A stretch of DNA of 64,000 nucleotides from Formicarius rufipectus (lineage: Eukaryota; Chordata; Aves; Passeriformes; Formicariidae), in contig VXAU01000757.1 of assembly GCA_013399695.1 (NCBI GenBank), positions 81,804 through 145,803 of the forward strand, read 5' to 3'. Numbering within the stretch: the stretch's first letter is position 1; every line of letters begins with the position of its first letter. The position numbers and the translations under genes were made by a program. Below are positions 55,801-63,017 of the stretch, piece by piece. The notes beneath the pieces were generated by a model. The model ran no database searches and was not told where the DNA came from. It saw only the letters and a list, made by a program, of their open reading frames with translations.

Positions 55801-58800
55801 AGTAATTTGTCCAACCTTCTGTGCAATGCAGCATCAGTACTGAGCTCAGAACAGGCTGCTGAGGACTTAGCTCAGTTGGATTTTGAGAGCCCCCAAGGAT
55901 GTACCCTCTCTGGGCAACCTGTCCCACCACCTGATTGTTCTGCACGAAGTAGCTTTTCCTTATATTCAGTATGAACTTTTCTGCCTGCTGTCTTGCTTCA
56001 TCTCATCAAGCAATGCTGTAAAAAGCCTGGCTCTGCCTTCTAGATACACTCCCTGATAAGCCAGCTGAGCCAGGACCCCCAAGGCTTCCTCGGGTTGAAC
56101 CAGTCCAGCTCCCTCAAGCACTTCCCCCCAGGGCAAGTGTTCCAGCCCTGGACCCACCGTGGTGCCCCTCTGCTGAAGCTATGACAGTTTATCTCTCTCT
56201 TTTTCCCATTGGGAGGCAACAAAACTGGATACAGTCTTCCAGGCATGTTCTAACAAGTGCTGGGCAGAGGGGATGGTCCCTCTTTCCCCCGTGAACTGGC
56301 AATGTCCTCACTGGGCACATTCCAAGAGGCTGCTGGCTGTCCCTCGGCAGAGCCGCTCCCCGTGTGGCTGCCAGGACCTGTCCTGTCCTTCCTAGGGCAG
56401 GGATGTCTCCAGCCCTGCTGGATGCCTGTTGACCCATATCCTCAGCCAGTTTGGGTCCCTCTAAATGATCTAATTTGCAAACTTTATGAGCAAATAATCC
56501 ATTGTATCTTCCAAGTCACTGAAAAGAACCTTAAGCAAGACAAGTCCCAGACCAGATGCCTGTAATACCCTGTTTGGTACCAGCCTCAAGCCTACTATGA
56601 CCTTCTCAGCCCAACCATCGAACCAGGTTTTTAACCATTTCAGTATCTAACTCTCTGAATGCCTCAACTTGGACACAAAATGTTGCAAAAGGCAGTGTCA
56701 AAAGCCTTGCTAAAGTTGAAGTAAATGGCATCCACTGCCCTGCCTTTGTCAACACATCCAGTCATTTTACTGTGGAAGGCAATTAGGTTGGTGAAACCAC
56801 TTACACTTTTAAGAGTACAACAAACGATAAAACTAGTAGATAACACTGCCTGGTTTTAAACTTCCTGTTTTGCCATTTCCCGCCTCTACCCAAGGTTATT
56901 AAATGTCTTTCTACATGACTTCTAAAGTTGTTGCATCAAAACTGCATCTCCAGGGAACAGAAAACCCAAGTGTCTGCATCCCCACAGTTAAATCAAAGGA
57001 GTATGCTACTAGCTTACACTTACAATCCAGATACTCATTGATATGTTTCACTATTTTGTTGTGAAGTTGCATCTGATACTTTTCTGACACTTGACAAAAC
57101 ATGAAACATCTGGTCTATTATAACCCAGCAACCTTGCGAGCAAAGCAGGAGAGGTAGACTCCTTTCAGGCCCTGTGGCATCATGGTGAACCTGAGTACAC
57201 AAGAATGACTCCAAAAACAGTCCCTGTAGAATGAAAAATATGTAAAATTCTTTAACCAGCTCCTTTACATGACTTTGTGATGGCAAATGTGTCAGTGTAT
57301 TAGACTAGTGACGCTCTGACTGTGCAAATCAACATCCTTATCTGTGGAACACATACCTGTTCTTCATTCCAAGTAAACACCTCCTTCTTCTACAAATGCA
57401 CAGTGATGGGAAGGAGAGAAGGGAAGGATTAAGGTCTTTCACAAAAATATATTTATTTTAAAAAGAAAAATAGACATATGGGAAAACACTACATGCCATG
57501 ATTTGTGAAGAGTTTGGCTGGTTGTTGACAAACAAATAGATGCTTTCTAATGGCAGGAACAGAAATTTACTGCTTAAATAATGACATTATGTAGCAAGCA
57601 CAGAATCAGCAGACACAGAAAAGGACTCAAATAATATATTTTTAAGTAAAATATATTTTACCACTAGATGTCCCTATTAGAAAACTATAATCCTACACAA
57701 TGCTCTAGGAGACACAGGCCAAATCACTTAAATTACTGTTAAAGCTCCTGGCACAAGCTTGCAAAACCTTCAAGAGCTGAAGTGACTAAATCACAAAAGT
57801 AGAGTGTATTGTTAGCAACCATGAAAGAAAAAAGTAAGGGTTCAGAAGTTCTTATTGAGTACTGCTGCCAGCTAAGGTACAGCACTAAGGAAGATATATT
57901 AAGTGCTATATTAAGTACATTGCTGTATTTCAGATACGTACTTAGCAGAAGAGCAAATAGCAGGGAGATTCAGTTCTCCCTTTAAAGCAGCCAACATAAG
58001 GCAGCTGCTAGAGGCTGCCACTTAAATGTGGTCTCCATGACACCATTTCTCTGCTACACCTGTCCTGAACATCTAACCCAGCTCATTTTGACCACAACTG
58101 GTTTAACCAAAGATCTCTAGAAATGGATGGCAAGTATCTGCAGATAAGCTGAGTGCAGTGGCCTTTTCAGGCTGTAAGTGGCCACTGGTGCAGCCCTGAA
58201 GATATCCATCACTCTGTGGTCTGTTAATAATCTTGAGCATTAGTTGACTCTGCCTCTCGGGCAGGGAAAGGGTACTTTTTTTTTTTACAGGAGAAGACAC
58301 ATATTTCGAATATACTTATTTTACTGGGTGCAAATCCCCAGTGATTATGTTGTGCTGCATATTGAACACTTCCCCCTGGACCATGGTTATACAGAAAGAT
58401 CTGGCCAAATGTCAGTGAGGTTGCCCCATCTGTTCCAATAACTTCCAACTAAATAGCAGGGCCTCTTGGAAGATGATGGTTTGATAAGAACTGAACTGAC
58501 TTCACATTCAAGTTTCTGGACTCCCCACACATACAACTAATTGTACAGTTGAATTTACAGTAAAAACACCTAGTTTAATACAACTGGAGTGCATTTGCAA
58601 ACTTTTGTGCTATGTTGTTCTACTAGACATGAAAAGATTTGTCACTACATTATTAACATGTTTGTTTCAGCAAAAGGATGCTCTTCAGATTGCTACAGCT
58701 CAAACTCATCTGTCCCTACAAGCAGCCCACAAATGAGCACATCAGAGAGCAATTACACAGCTCACTTATAGAAGTTACAACATCGCCATGATTTCCGCGA

Positions 58801-59774
58801 ATGAAAACGCAGTCAACTCTCACCTGTCAACAGATTAATCATTTAAACTGCATGTTAATTCTGTAAAAGGTGCCTGCGCTTGTTCTGGTGATAGGAGCGC
58901 AGCCACAAGACACCACGTGCAGCACAGCCTCCTGAACTCTGCTCACACTGAGAGATATCCCCGTTCCACACCTGCTGCCCTTCACTTCCCATCTTCCACG
59001 ATCCCTGTGTGTCCTCCACTCAGCTGTCCATTTACTCATACGGACCAAATTAGCACACCTGAAGGGCAGACCGTGGGGAGGCGCATCCCTTTAATTCATT
59101 GCACTACTGCAGTTGGGTTTTGTTGGGTGAAGTGAGAAAGCTGATGCCCTTTTTCCTTTCCTGGCAATGAACAGAAGATAAATTCACCCAATTGCTCCAG
59201 CCAGAGAATGGCAGAGAAACCCTTTCTTGGCTGCTCTCTGCCTTCCCTGCGGCACAGCCACCTTCAGGCCTGGAGACCACCTGGAAAATCCCTGTCACTC
59301 TCAGAGACAAAGCAACAAGAATGGTAAGAGGCGAAATCCCGAGTTTGCATAAATGAATCCAACTAATTGTTTTGAATCTCTTCGGCAGGAAGCGGGAACG
59401 GAGGACTGAGGATTACTCATGAGAACCAGAGAGGTGTGTGTGAGAGGACCAAGTCCAGCTCCGTGGCAGGACTGGGGTTGACGAGCCTGTCACCCTGCTC
59501 GGCCCACTCAAGCAAAGTCAGCGTGGACGGAAACCAAAACTAGTGTTCCACCCGGAACACCAAAAGGAAAATCAGCCTCCTGCCGGCTCACGTCACAGGA
59601 ACATGTCAGCAGGTCTGGTCTGTTCTGACTTTTCAAACAAACACGGCTGTGCAGCAGCCTGGCTCCCACACACCGCGGTGGGTCAGCGGGGCCGGCGCCT
59701 GCGGCTCGTCCCGCCCGTCCCCGTCCCCGTCCCCGTCGCTTACCCAGCTCGGTGCCCGCGTTCCGGCCTGCCAT
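10675..59774 (-). CDS. DERA: Deoxyribose-phosphate aldolase (DERA), whole gene, 9 coding exons
   Basis: DERA is a class I aldolase of deoxynucleoside catabolism. It splits 2-deoxy-D-ribose 5-phosphate into D-glyceraldehyde 3-phosphate and acetaldehyde through a Schiff base, in the cytosol. Nine exons were joined by reading the minus strand: 59744-59774, about 50182 (in a gap) to 50084, 47315-47168, 46492-46397, 44488-44354, 37756-37628, 15971-15859, 12322-12173 and 10731-10675. If about 13 nt lie in the gap, the total is 957 nt, or 318 residues plus stop, the same as human DERA as I recall it. Exon phases agree at every junction. Key residues by human numbering: Asp155 in the EIDIVI motif (exon 5), Schiff-base Lys218 in DFIKTSTGK (exon 7) and Lys254 in GFKPAGG (exon 8). 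No frameshift or internal stop was seen. STRAP lies just upstream in the same orientation. The protein is clearly diverged from human at the end of exon 2 and in exon 9. Confidence 0.97.
10732..12172 (-). other. DERA: DERA intron 8 (1441 bp)
   Basis: Donor GTGAGT and acceptor CTTGCAG. The intron carries a (CA)21 tract on the gene strand about 110 nt upstream of the exon 9 acceptor. Apart from an unrecognised 127-codon minus-strand open frame at 11551-11934, nothing else stands out. Confidence 0.85.
10841..10882. repeat. (TG)21 microsatellite
   Basis: Uninterrupted 42-nt TG tract on plus, CA on the DERA strand, 110 nt upstream of the exon 9 acceptor. Confidence 0.99.
12173..12322 (-). CDS. 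DERA: DERA exon 8 (second active-site Lys)
   Basis: Acceptor CTGTCTCAAG and donor GTGAGT bound exactly 50 codons. The product begins VGFKPAGGIRTAKEAITWLM and ends LGASSLLGDIEQQ. The Lys in GFKPAGG matches Lys254 of human and Lys201 of E. coli DeoC, which lowers the pKa of the Schiff-base lysine. The GASSLL segment belongs to the phosphate-binding end of the barrel. Confidence 0.98.
12323..15858 (-). other. DERA: DERA intron 7 (about 3.5 kb)
   Basis: Donor GTAATT and acceptor CTGTCTCAAG. A T-rich stretch (A-rich on plus, 12330-12364) immediately precedes the exon 8 acceptor and serves as its polypyrimidine region. A somewhat GC-richer block lies at about 14680-15010. Nothing else was recognised. 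Confidence 0.85.
15859..15971 (-). CDS. DERA: DERA exon 7 (Schiff-base Lys)
   Basis: Acceptor CCTTTCAG and donor GTAATT bound 113 nt. The product is (G)SDFIKTSTGKEVENATFPV, then GIVMMRAIKEYYWQTGNK. The Lys in DFIKTSTGK is the Schiff-base lysine (Lys218 in human, Lys167 in E. coli DeoC). The later part (KEYYWQTGNK against human RDFFWKTGNK) is more variable. The exon ends in phase 0. Confidence 0.98.
19148..19345 (-). mobile_element. CR1 LINE 3' fragment in DERA intron 6
   Basis: Reverse-complement CR1 tail: TTAGGTTAGAAAAACC, then CCACCACTAAACCATGTCCC, GATGGTGACTCAACCACTTC and GCTTGACAACCCTTTCAG. This is the CR1-X/Y style of 3' end. The far boundary is uncertain. Confidence 0.85.
35443..35485. 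repeat. Poly(A) and CAAAA tract
   Basis: About 20 A in a row, then AACAACAAAAAAACAAC. Low-complexity sequence in DERA intron 6. Confidence 0.9.
37628..37756 (-). CDS. DERA: DERA exon 6
   Basis: Acceptor ATCCACAG and donor GTAAAT bound 129 nt. The product runs LYEEICQCRKACGEAHMKTI, then LATGELGSLANVYKASMIAM and MA. It is nearly identical to the human segment LYDEIRQFRKACGEAHLKTI and what follows. The ILATGEL strand and the ASMIAMMAG helix are conserved. The junction codon with exon 5 gives Gly where human has Ala (GQWEG against GQWEA). Confidence 0.98.
40636..40725. repeat. A-rich CAAAA-type simple sequence
   Basis: Irregular CAAAA, CAAAC and AAAAC units over about 90 bp in DERA intron 5. 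No transposon joined to it was recognised. Confidence 0.8.
42775..42870. repeat. GT/GTTT simple sequence
   Basis: TTGG repeats (four GGTT units at about 42813-42828) followed by GTTTT-type units, directly after the CpG-rich patch in intron 5. Confidence 0.75.
44354..44488 (-). CDS. DERA: DERA exon 5 (catalytic Asp)
   Basis: Acceptor CATGCTAG and donor GTAAGC bound 135 nt. The product starts VAAGFPSGQTPLETKLAEIK, continues with LAVEYGAREIDIVI and ends SRSLVLTGQWE. The Asp in GAREIDIVI corresponds to catalytic Asp155 of human DERA, which takes part in proton relay. Phase is 1 at both ends. Confidence 0.98.
45178..45246 (+). mobile_element. CR1 tail, short
   Basis: TTTGAGCAAGAGGTTGGACC and CTCCCTTCCAACCTGC are the last 70 bp or so of a CR1 element on the plus strand, 140 bp before the solo LTR. 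Confidence 0.8.
45384..46014 (+). mobile_element. Solo LTR of an avian endogenous retrovirus
   Basis: A 631-bp element begins TGTGCTGGTTTGGGCTC and ends GACCTTGACA, so it has TG...CA ends. Its internal blocks are ones I recognise from a widespread bird ERV LTR (GTAGCTGATATAGGGCTGTG, GCTGAGCAGTGCTTGCACAG, GCTGGGCATCGGTCACTCAG, GTGGTGCTTAGTTGCTGGCT). A TATA box (TATAAA, 45653-45658) marks the start of the R region. There are no viral genes or internal region, so it is a solo LTR left by recombination. No clean target-site duplication is visible, and no AATAAA signal is preserved. It lies antisense to DERA in intron 4. Confidence 0.88.
46397..46492 (-). CDS. DERA: DERA exon 4
   Basis: Acceptor TTTTTCAG and donor GTAAGC bound a 96-nt exon. 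It reads (G)ITVGAVCVYPARVTDAVNA then LKAAGCNIPVAS. The human equivalent is ITTAAVCVYPARVCDAVKA. The CVYPAR core and the LKAAG helix are conserved. The terminal G completes the Val codon at the start of exon 5. Confidence 0.97.
46493..47167 (-). other. DERA: DERA intron 3 (675 bp)
   Basis: Short intron between GTATGA and TTTTTCAG. Nothing of note was seen in it. Confidence 0.9.
47168..47315 (-). CDS. DERA: DERA exon 3
   Basis: Acceptor TGTAG, then 49 codons plus one base, then donor GTATGA. It encodes AAWLLKAVTCIDLTTLSGDD, followed by TPSNVQRLCFKAKHPIREDL and LKALDMHDK, nearly identical to human residues 44-92. This covers the first strand and helix region of the TIM barrel, including the ThrCysIleAspLeuThr segment. 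It enters in phase 0 and leaves in phase 1. Confidence 0.97.
47316..50083 (-). other. DERA: DERA intron 2 (about 2.8 kb)
   Basis: Donor GTAAGT and acceptor TGTAG. Very AT-rich at 47990-48065 (TATATA and TTTAAA runs), with a poly(A)-like tract at 47617-47650. A 166-codon open frame on the plus strand at 48903-49403 has no recognisable product. No repeat family was identified. Confidence 0.85.
50084..50168 (-). CDS. DERA: DERA exon 2 (visible part; 5' end in N gap)
   Basis: The visible 85 nt encode 28 residues beginning SKVYVNRPAVVRHAEHIKK and ending in Gln, followed by the donor GTAAGT. This matches human residues 16-43 (SKIQVNHPAVLRRAEQI...). The first five residues (DLSWI in human) and the acceptor AG fall in the adjoining 37-N gap, next to an A11 tract that would be the polypyrimidine tract on the gene strand. 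The last 11 residues (KKWKTLRGNPQ here) differ strongly from the human stretch, although the frame and donor are intact. Confidence 0.9.
50169..50205. other. Assembly gap (37 N) over DERA exon 2 acceptor
   Basis: A run of 37 N is followed on the plus strand by 11 A. By exon phase and comparison with human DERA, about 13 coding nucleotides and the 3' splice site of exon 2 are missing here. The A/T homopolymer next to the gap is the likely reason the assembly broke. Confidence 0.98.
52299..52320. repeat. (AACT)n microsatellite
   Basis: About 5.5 copies of AACT in DERA intron 1. Confidence 0.95.
55765..56840 (-). mobile_element. CR1 LINE, 5'-truncated, about 1.1 kb
   Basis: At the low-coordinate end, the reverse-complement CR1 3' tail reads ATAATTTGGGTTGGAAGG, followed by typical CR1 3' text (for example CTCTCTGGGCAACCTGT). 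At the high-coordinate end, about 56700-56830, a decayed reverse-transcriptase segment is readable on the minus strand (AVDAIYFNFSKAFDT, the CR1 'DFSKAFDT' motif). Frames are broken, so it is an inactive relic, in the same orientation as DERA. Confidence 0.88.
59710..59734 (-). other. G-quadruplex motif just inside DERA intron 1
   Basis: On the gene strand the first bases of intron 1 contain three GGGG runs spaced by AC, then two GGG runs separated by one base (plus-strand C runs at 59710-12, 59714-16, 59719-22, 59725-28 and 59731-34). The motif begins 9 nt after the exon 1 donor and meets the usual G4 pattern with 1-2 nt loops. It is also a short hexamer repeat. Confidence 0.7.
59744..59774 (-). 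CDS. DERA: DERA exon 1 (start codon)
   Basis: Reading the minus strand from the ATG at 59774-59772 gives MAGRNAGTEL plus one base, then the donor GTAAGC. This lines up with the human start MSAHNRGTEL. The start context is strong: GCC precedes the ATG and G follows it. The exon sits in the CpG island, with GC boxes 7 nt upstream of the ATG. The single trailing G supplies the first base of codon 11 (Asp in human). Confidence 0.93.
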
Positions 59775-59780
59775 GGCTCC

Positions 59781-59797
59781 GGCGGGGCGGGGCGGGC
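59781..59797. promoter_or_regulatory. Tandem GC boxes (Sp1-type)
   Basis: The plus strand reads GGCGGGGCGGGGCGGGC, three overlapping Sp1/KLF-type sites ending 7 nt upstream of the DERA ATG. They lie so close to the ATG that they are either in the 5' UTR or act from just downstream of the transcription start. Confidence 0.6.
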
Positions 59798-60524
59798 AGA
59801 GTTCGGCCTGGCCGGGCCCGCCCCCCGGGGCAGGGCAGGACACGGCCCGGCCCGGCCCCCGTGCCGCCGGACACCCGCGGTGTGCCGTTCCTTCAGCTGC
59901 ACAGAGCGCCGAAGCCTCCTGGCTCGGTGGTCACGAGTCAAGGCACATGGACAATGTGAACTTAACCCATGAAACTTGCAGTGACACCTGCACAAAGTTT
60001 GATAACAAAGCCACCGACAACTCCACAACTTTTTTTTTTTTTTTTTCCCCAGAGCTGTAAGGACACAAACTCGCATAAAAAAGAAGCATTAAGCGTTGTC
60101 AATACTCTCATTAAAATGAAGCATTCGCCAGTTTTAGCCAAACTTGCTAAGAAACCACAAACTTGTAACAGCATCAGGTAAAGCAGCAAGGGGTCGCAGC
60201 TCTGAACACTGACGTCTCGTTCTTTTGTATTTCCCATACTAAAACCACATGACTGGTTTGAGAAGCAACTGTTTCAAAGACAGCAGTCACACTAGGAGTG
60301 TATCCCATTTGCACTATGCACTTTTATGTATTCTAAAGCAGTGCATAAGTTATAATCTTTCATGTACTTTATTTTTCAGTTTGTTTGTTTTGTTTGGGTT
60401 TTTTTTTCCCCCTATTTTAGTAGCAGTTACTAAGTATTCAGCTTGTATCAGTATTAGCTGTTTTCATTTCGATCCATCAGTTAGTGAACTGTAACTGCAG
60501 AACTAAGGACACAGTTTAGTGGTG

Positions 60525-60592
60525 TTAACAGTTGGACTCGATGTTAAAGGTCTTCTCCCACCTAAACTTTAGAATTATATTCCAGTCTCTAT
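60525..60592 (+). mobile_element. CR1 tail, short
   Basis: GTTGGACTCGATGTTAAAGG and TCTTCTCCCACCTAAAC match the last 60-70 bp of CR1 in plus orientation. Diverged. Confidence 0.7.
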
Positions 60593-60959
60593 GAAGTGCT
60601 ACACAGCCTGCTTCACAGATGGCACAAAACCCATAACCTGCCAGAGGTTTCACCGTGGGGCAAGATGCTTGAGTTTCTTGTTTTAAATACATCCTTTAAT
60701 TTGTAAAAGGAAGTTTCTAGGCTGAAGTACCAGATTAGGAGCCCTCATAAACCTCAGAAAAAATAATGAAAATACCGAGACAATCAGCTGTAAAACAGAG
60801 GGTTAGAATGACATTCACGTAATTGAAAAACTAATTTCAGAATATAGTCTGTGAAATAATATACCCTTTAACACCTCTGATGCGCTAAGAAACCATAATG
60901 TATGGTATTGTTCTTTGTTCTTACTGTTCTTATTGTACTTTGTTCTTACTACTTCCCCC

Positions 60960-61190
60960 CAGCCCAAGAGGTGAAGCTGGAAGGGACTTCTGTAATCCAC
61001 CCCTCCACGCAGGTTCAGCTATAGCAGATTCCCTGGAGCCATGTCCAGTTGGGTTTTGAGTACCTTCAAGAATGCAGACTTCACAACCTTCCCAGACAGC
61101 CTCTGCCAGTGTTTGACCGCCTCTCAACCTTGACAAAGTATTTTTGTATGTTCAGATAGAACTGCCCATGTTTCAATTTATATTCAAATG
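60960..61190 (-). mobile_element. CR1 LINE 3' fragment
   Basis: Reverse-complement CR1: GAAGGGACTTCTGTAATCCA, GCAGGTTCAGCTATAGCAG, GGGTTTTGAGTACCTTCAAG, GACAGCCTCTGCCAGTG and TGTTCAGATAGAACTGCCC. The order of blocks fits the avian CR1 3' region. Confidence 0.82.
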
Positions 61191-61463
61191 CTAAGCTTCA
61201 GTTTTCTAAGGTGACACCATTACTGTACTCTTGGGAAAAAAATTCAAAAGGACCGTAAGGACAAGTATGAATATTAAAAAAAGGTGTGTGAATCAATATT
61301 GAATAACTGTGTAACTTCTTTCCCTACAGAATGCATTATGTAAAACTTTCAGCATAACATTAAAGCAAATGACAAGTAGAACAGCAATTATTTTCTTTAA
61401 TGAAGAAAATATGATTTGTAACCTTGAAAGAGTAACTTTTTCATCCAGTCTGGAGGACTAAAC

Positions 61464-62832
61464 CCAAGCTTTATACAGATTTGCAGCCAACCTCCGAGAT
61501 TTTCATGCACAACCAGGTATTTCAGGCAGCAGGTTTAATTTGGAGTTTTCACTGTTTTTCATTTTAGAGACTCATGTTTACATTCAAACTTGAAAGGATA
61601 AAAAAAAAAAAAAGACACAAAGCTTACAGATCAAAGAACTCACCACCCTCTGTACCAAACCAAAAACATTCTTTTGCTTTCCCTCTGTATAATACAAAAC
61701 CAAGATGCGAGAAAGGATTACGTGATTAATTTGAATGCTTTTCCATGTCATGAACCCAATGCTGAACAGTAATGTATGAGTTTGAGAGGCATTTTATTTA
61801 GACAACTGAAAACAGTTAAACATTCAGAAGCAGCATATAATGAAACAAAACTCAAACCAAATACTTTTAAGTACATAATCCCTTCTTCTCAACTAGAGGA
61901 AATTCTTCCAACTTTCAAGAAAAAAAAAGGGTAAAAGCCATTGTATCTCTTCTCCATAATAAAGAAAACACACTACAATGAGTCTAATTGAAATTGGAGA
62001 GACTGGATCTTGGCTTGCACACTTCTTTGAAAAGACAGTAGGCAGTTATGCCAAAAAGACAGCAAAACTCCACTACCTGTCTTTTGGGTTTTTATTTGGA
62101 CACTCAGTTCTCTTGTAGACAACACCTAGCCAGTTCCACCGCATTCTNCCAAGCTTTATACAGATTTGCAGCCAACCTCCGAGATTTTCATGCACAACCA
62201 GGTATTTCAGGCAGCAGGTTTAATTTGGAGTTTTCACTGTTTTTCATTTTAGAGACTCATGTTTACATTCAAACTTGAAAGGATAAAAAAAAAAAAAAGA
62301 CACAAAGCTTACAGATCAAAGAACTCACCACCCTCTGTACCAAACCAAAAACATTCTTTTGCTTTCCCTCTGTATAATACAAAACCAAGATGCGAGAAAG
62401 GATTACGTGATTAATTTGAATGCTTTTCCATGTCATGAACCCAATGCTGAACAGTAATGTATGAGTTTGAGAGGCATTTTATTTAGACAACTGAAAACAG
62501 TTAAACATTCAGAAGCAGCATATAATGAAACAAAACTCAAACCAAATACTTTTAAGTACATAATCCCTTCTTCTCAACTAGAGGAAATTCTTCCAACTTT
62601 CAAGAAAAAAAAAGGGTAAAAGCCATTGTATCTCTTCTCCATAATAAAGAAAACACACTACAATGAGTCTAATTGAAATTGGAGAGACTGGATCTTGGCT
62701 TGCACACTTCTTTGAAAAGACAGTAGGCAGTTATGCCAAAAAGACAGCAAAACTCCACTACCTGTCTTTTGGGTTTTTATTTGGACACTCAGTTCTCTTG
62801 TAGACAACACCTAGCCAGTTCCACCGCATTCT
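61464..62832. repeat. Exact 684-bp tandem duplication around a single N (assembly artefact)
   Basis: Positions 61464-62147 and 62149-62832 appear identical base for base, including an A14 tract whose length matches. They are separated by one N at 62148. The copy boundaries coincide exactly with the N. That is the signature of two overlapping contigs placed end to end without merging. Real sequence is probably one copy, running straight from the upstream flank to the STRAP stop. Confidence 0.93.
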
Positions 62833-62949
62833 CATCAATTACTGCCCATCTTTGCCTTACGTAGAGAGCTCACTCTGGAAGGCTGCTGTTTGTCACTGCT
62901 CACTTGGTTTAGTCTTGTATGTCCACATGTCACATAACAGTTGCAGTAA
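61793..62949 (-). other. STRAP: STRAP 3' UTR (inflated by duplicated segment)
   Basis: Sequence after the STRAP stop. AATAAA signals on the minus strand lie at 62781-62776 and 62483-62478, and again at 62096-62091 and 61798-61793 because the region is present twice. If the duplication is collapsed, the two signals fall about 170 and 470 nt after the stop. The cleavage site actually used is not determinable here. Confidence 0.6.
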
Positions 62950-63017
62950 TCAGGCTTTAACTTCAGGAGTTGAGCTGTACACTGTATCTGAGTTTTCAGA
63001 TGCAATCTCTTCTGCAA
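62950..63017 (-). CDS. STRAP: STRAP last exon, coding part with stop
   Basis: Acceptor TTTTATTTAG, then (V)AEEIASENSDTVYSSTPEV and KA with stop TGA at 62952-62950. The human C-terminus is EEIASENSDCIFPSAPDVKA as I recall it. A longer open frame in another phase covers the same DNA and is a shadow. Confidence 0.93.

Larger units (their letters stand above)
50206..59743 (-). other. DERA: DERA intron 1 (about 9.5 kb)
   Basis: The donor GTAAGC is at 59743; the acceptor is lost in the N gap. Contents: the G4 repeat by the donor, a long minus-orientation CR1 at 55765-56840, an AT-rich (TATATA/CATATA) patch at about 55715-55755, homopolymer tracts near 53690-53710 and 53862-53880, a tetranucleotide repeat at 52299-52320, and an LTR-like patch at about 54890-55090. 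No coding exon or RNA gene was recognised. Confidence 0.8.
59640..59945 (-). promoter_or_regulatory. DERA: CpG-island promoter of DERA
   Basis: About 300 bp are very rich in G+C and CpG, unlike the AT-rich flanks. The stretch spans DERA exon 1, its 5' UTR and the start of intron 1. GC boxes (three overlapping GGGCGG-type units) lie at 59781-59797, and another GC cluster at about 59813-59870. No TATA box is visible, as is usual for a housekeeping CpG-island promoter. Transcription should start somewhere above 59775 and run toward lower coordinates. Open frames crossing this island on both strands are composition effects. Confidence 0.85.
59946..61463. other. STRAP-DERA intergenic region
   Basis: Between the DERA CpG island and the STRAP 3' end. 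Contains a T17 tract at 60030-60046, a CR1 tail at 60525-60592 and a CR1 fragment at 60960-61190. A stretch of imperfect TTGTTCTTACT-type repeats lies at about 60910-60952. No gene was recognised. Confidence 0.75.

Noticed and set aside
59508..60076. Several 90-147 codon frames on both strands over the CpG island
   Set aside because: Low stop-codon density in GC-rich DNA and repetitive Pro/Val/Arg stretches explain them. Only the 31-nt DERA exon 1 is supported.
62835..63017. 60-codon minus-strand frame MQKRLHLKTQ...
   Set aside because: It is an out-of-frame shadow of the STRAP last exon.
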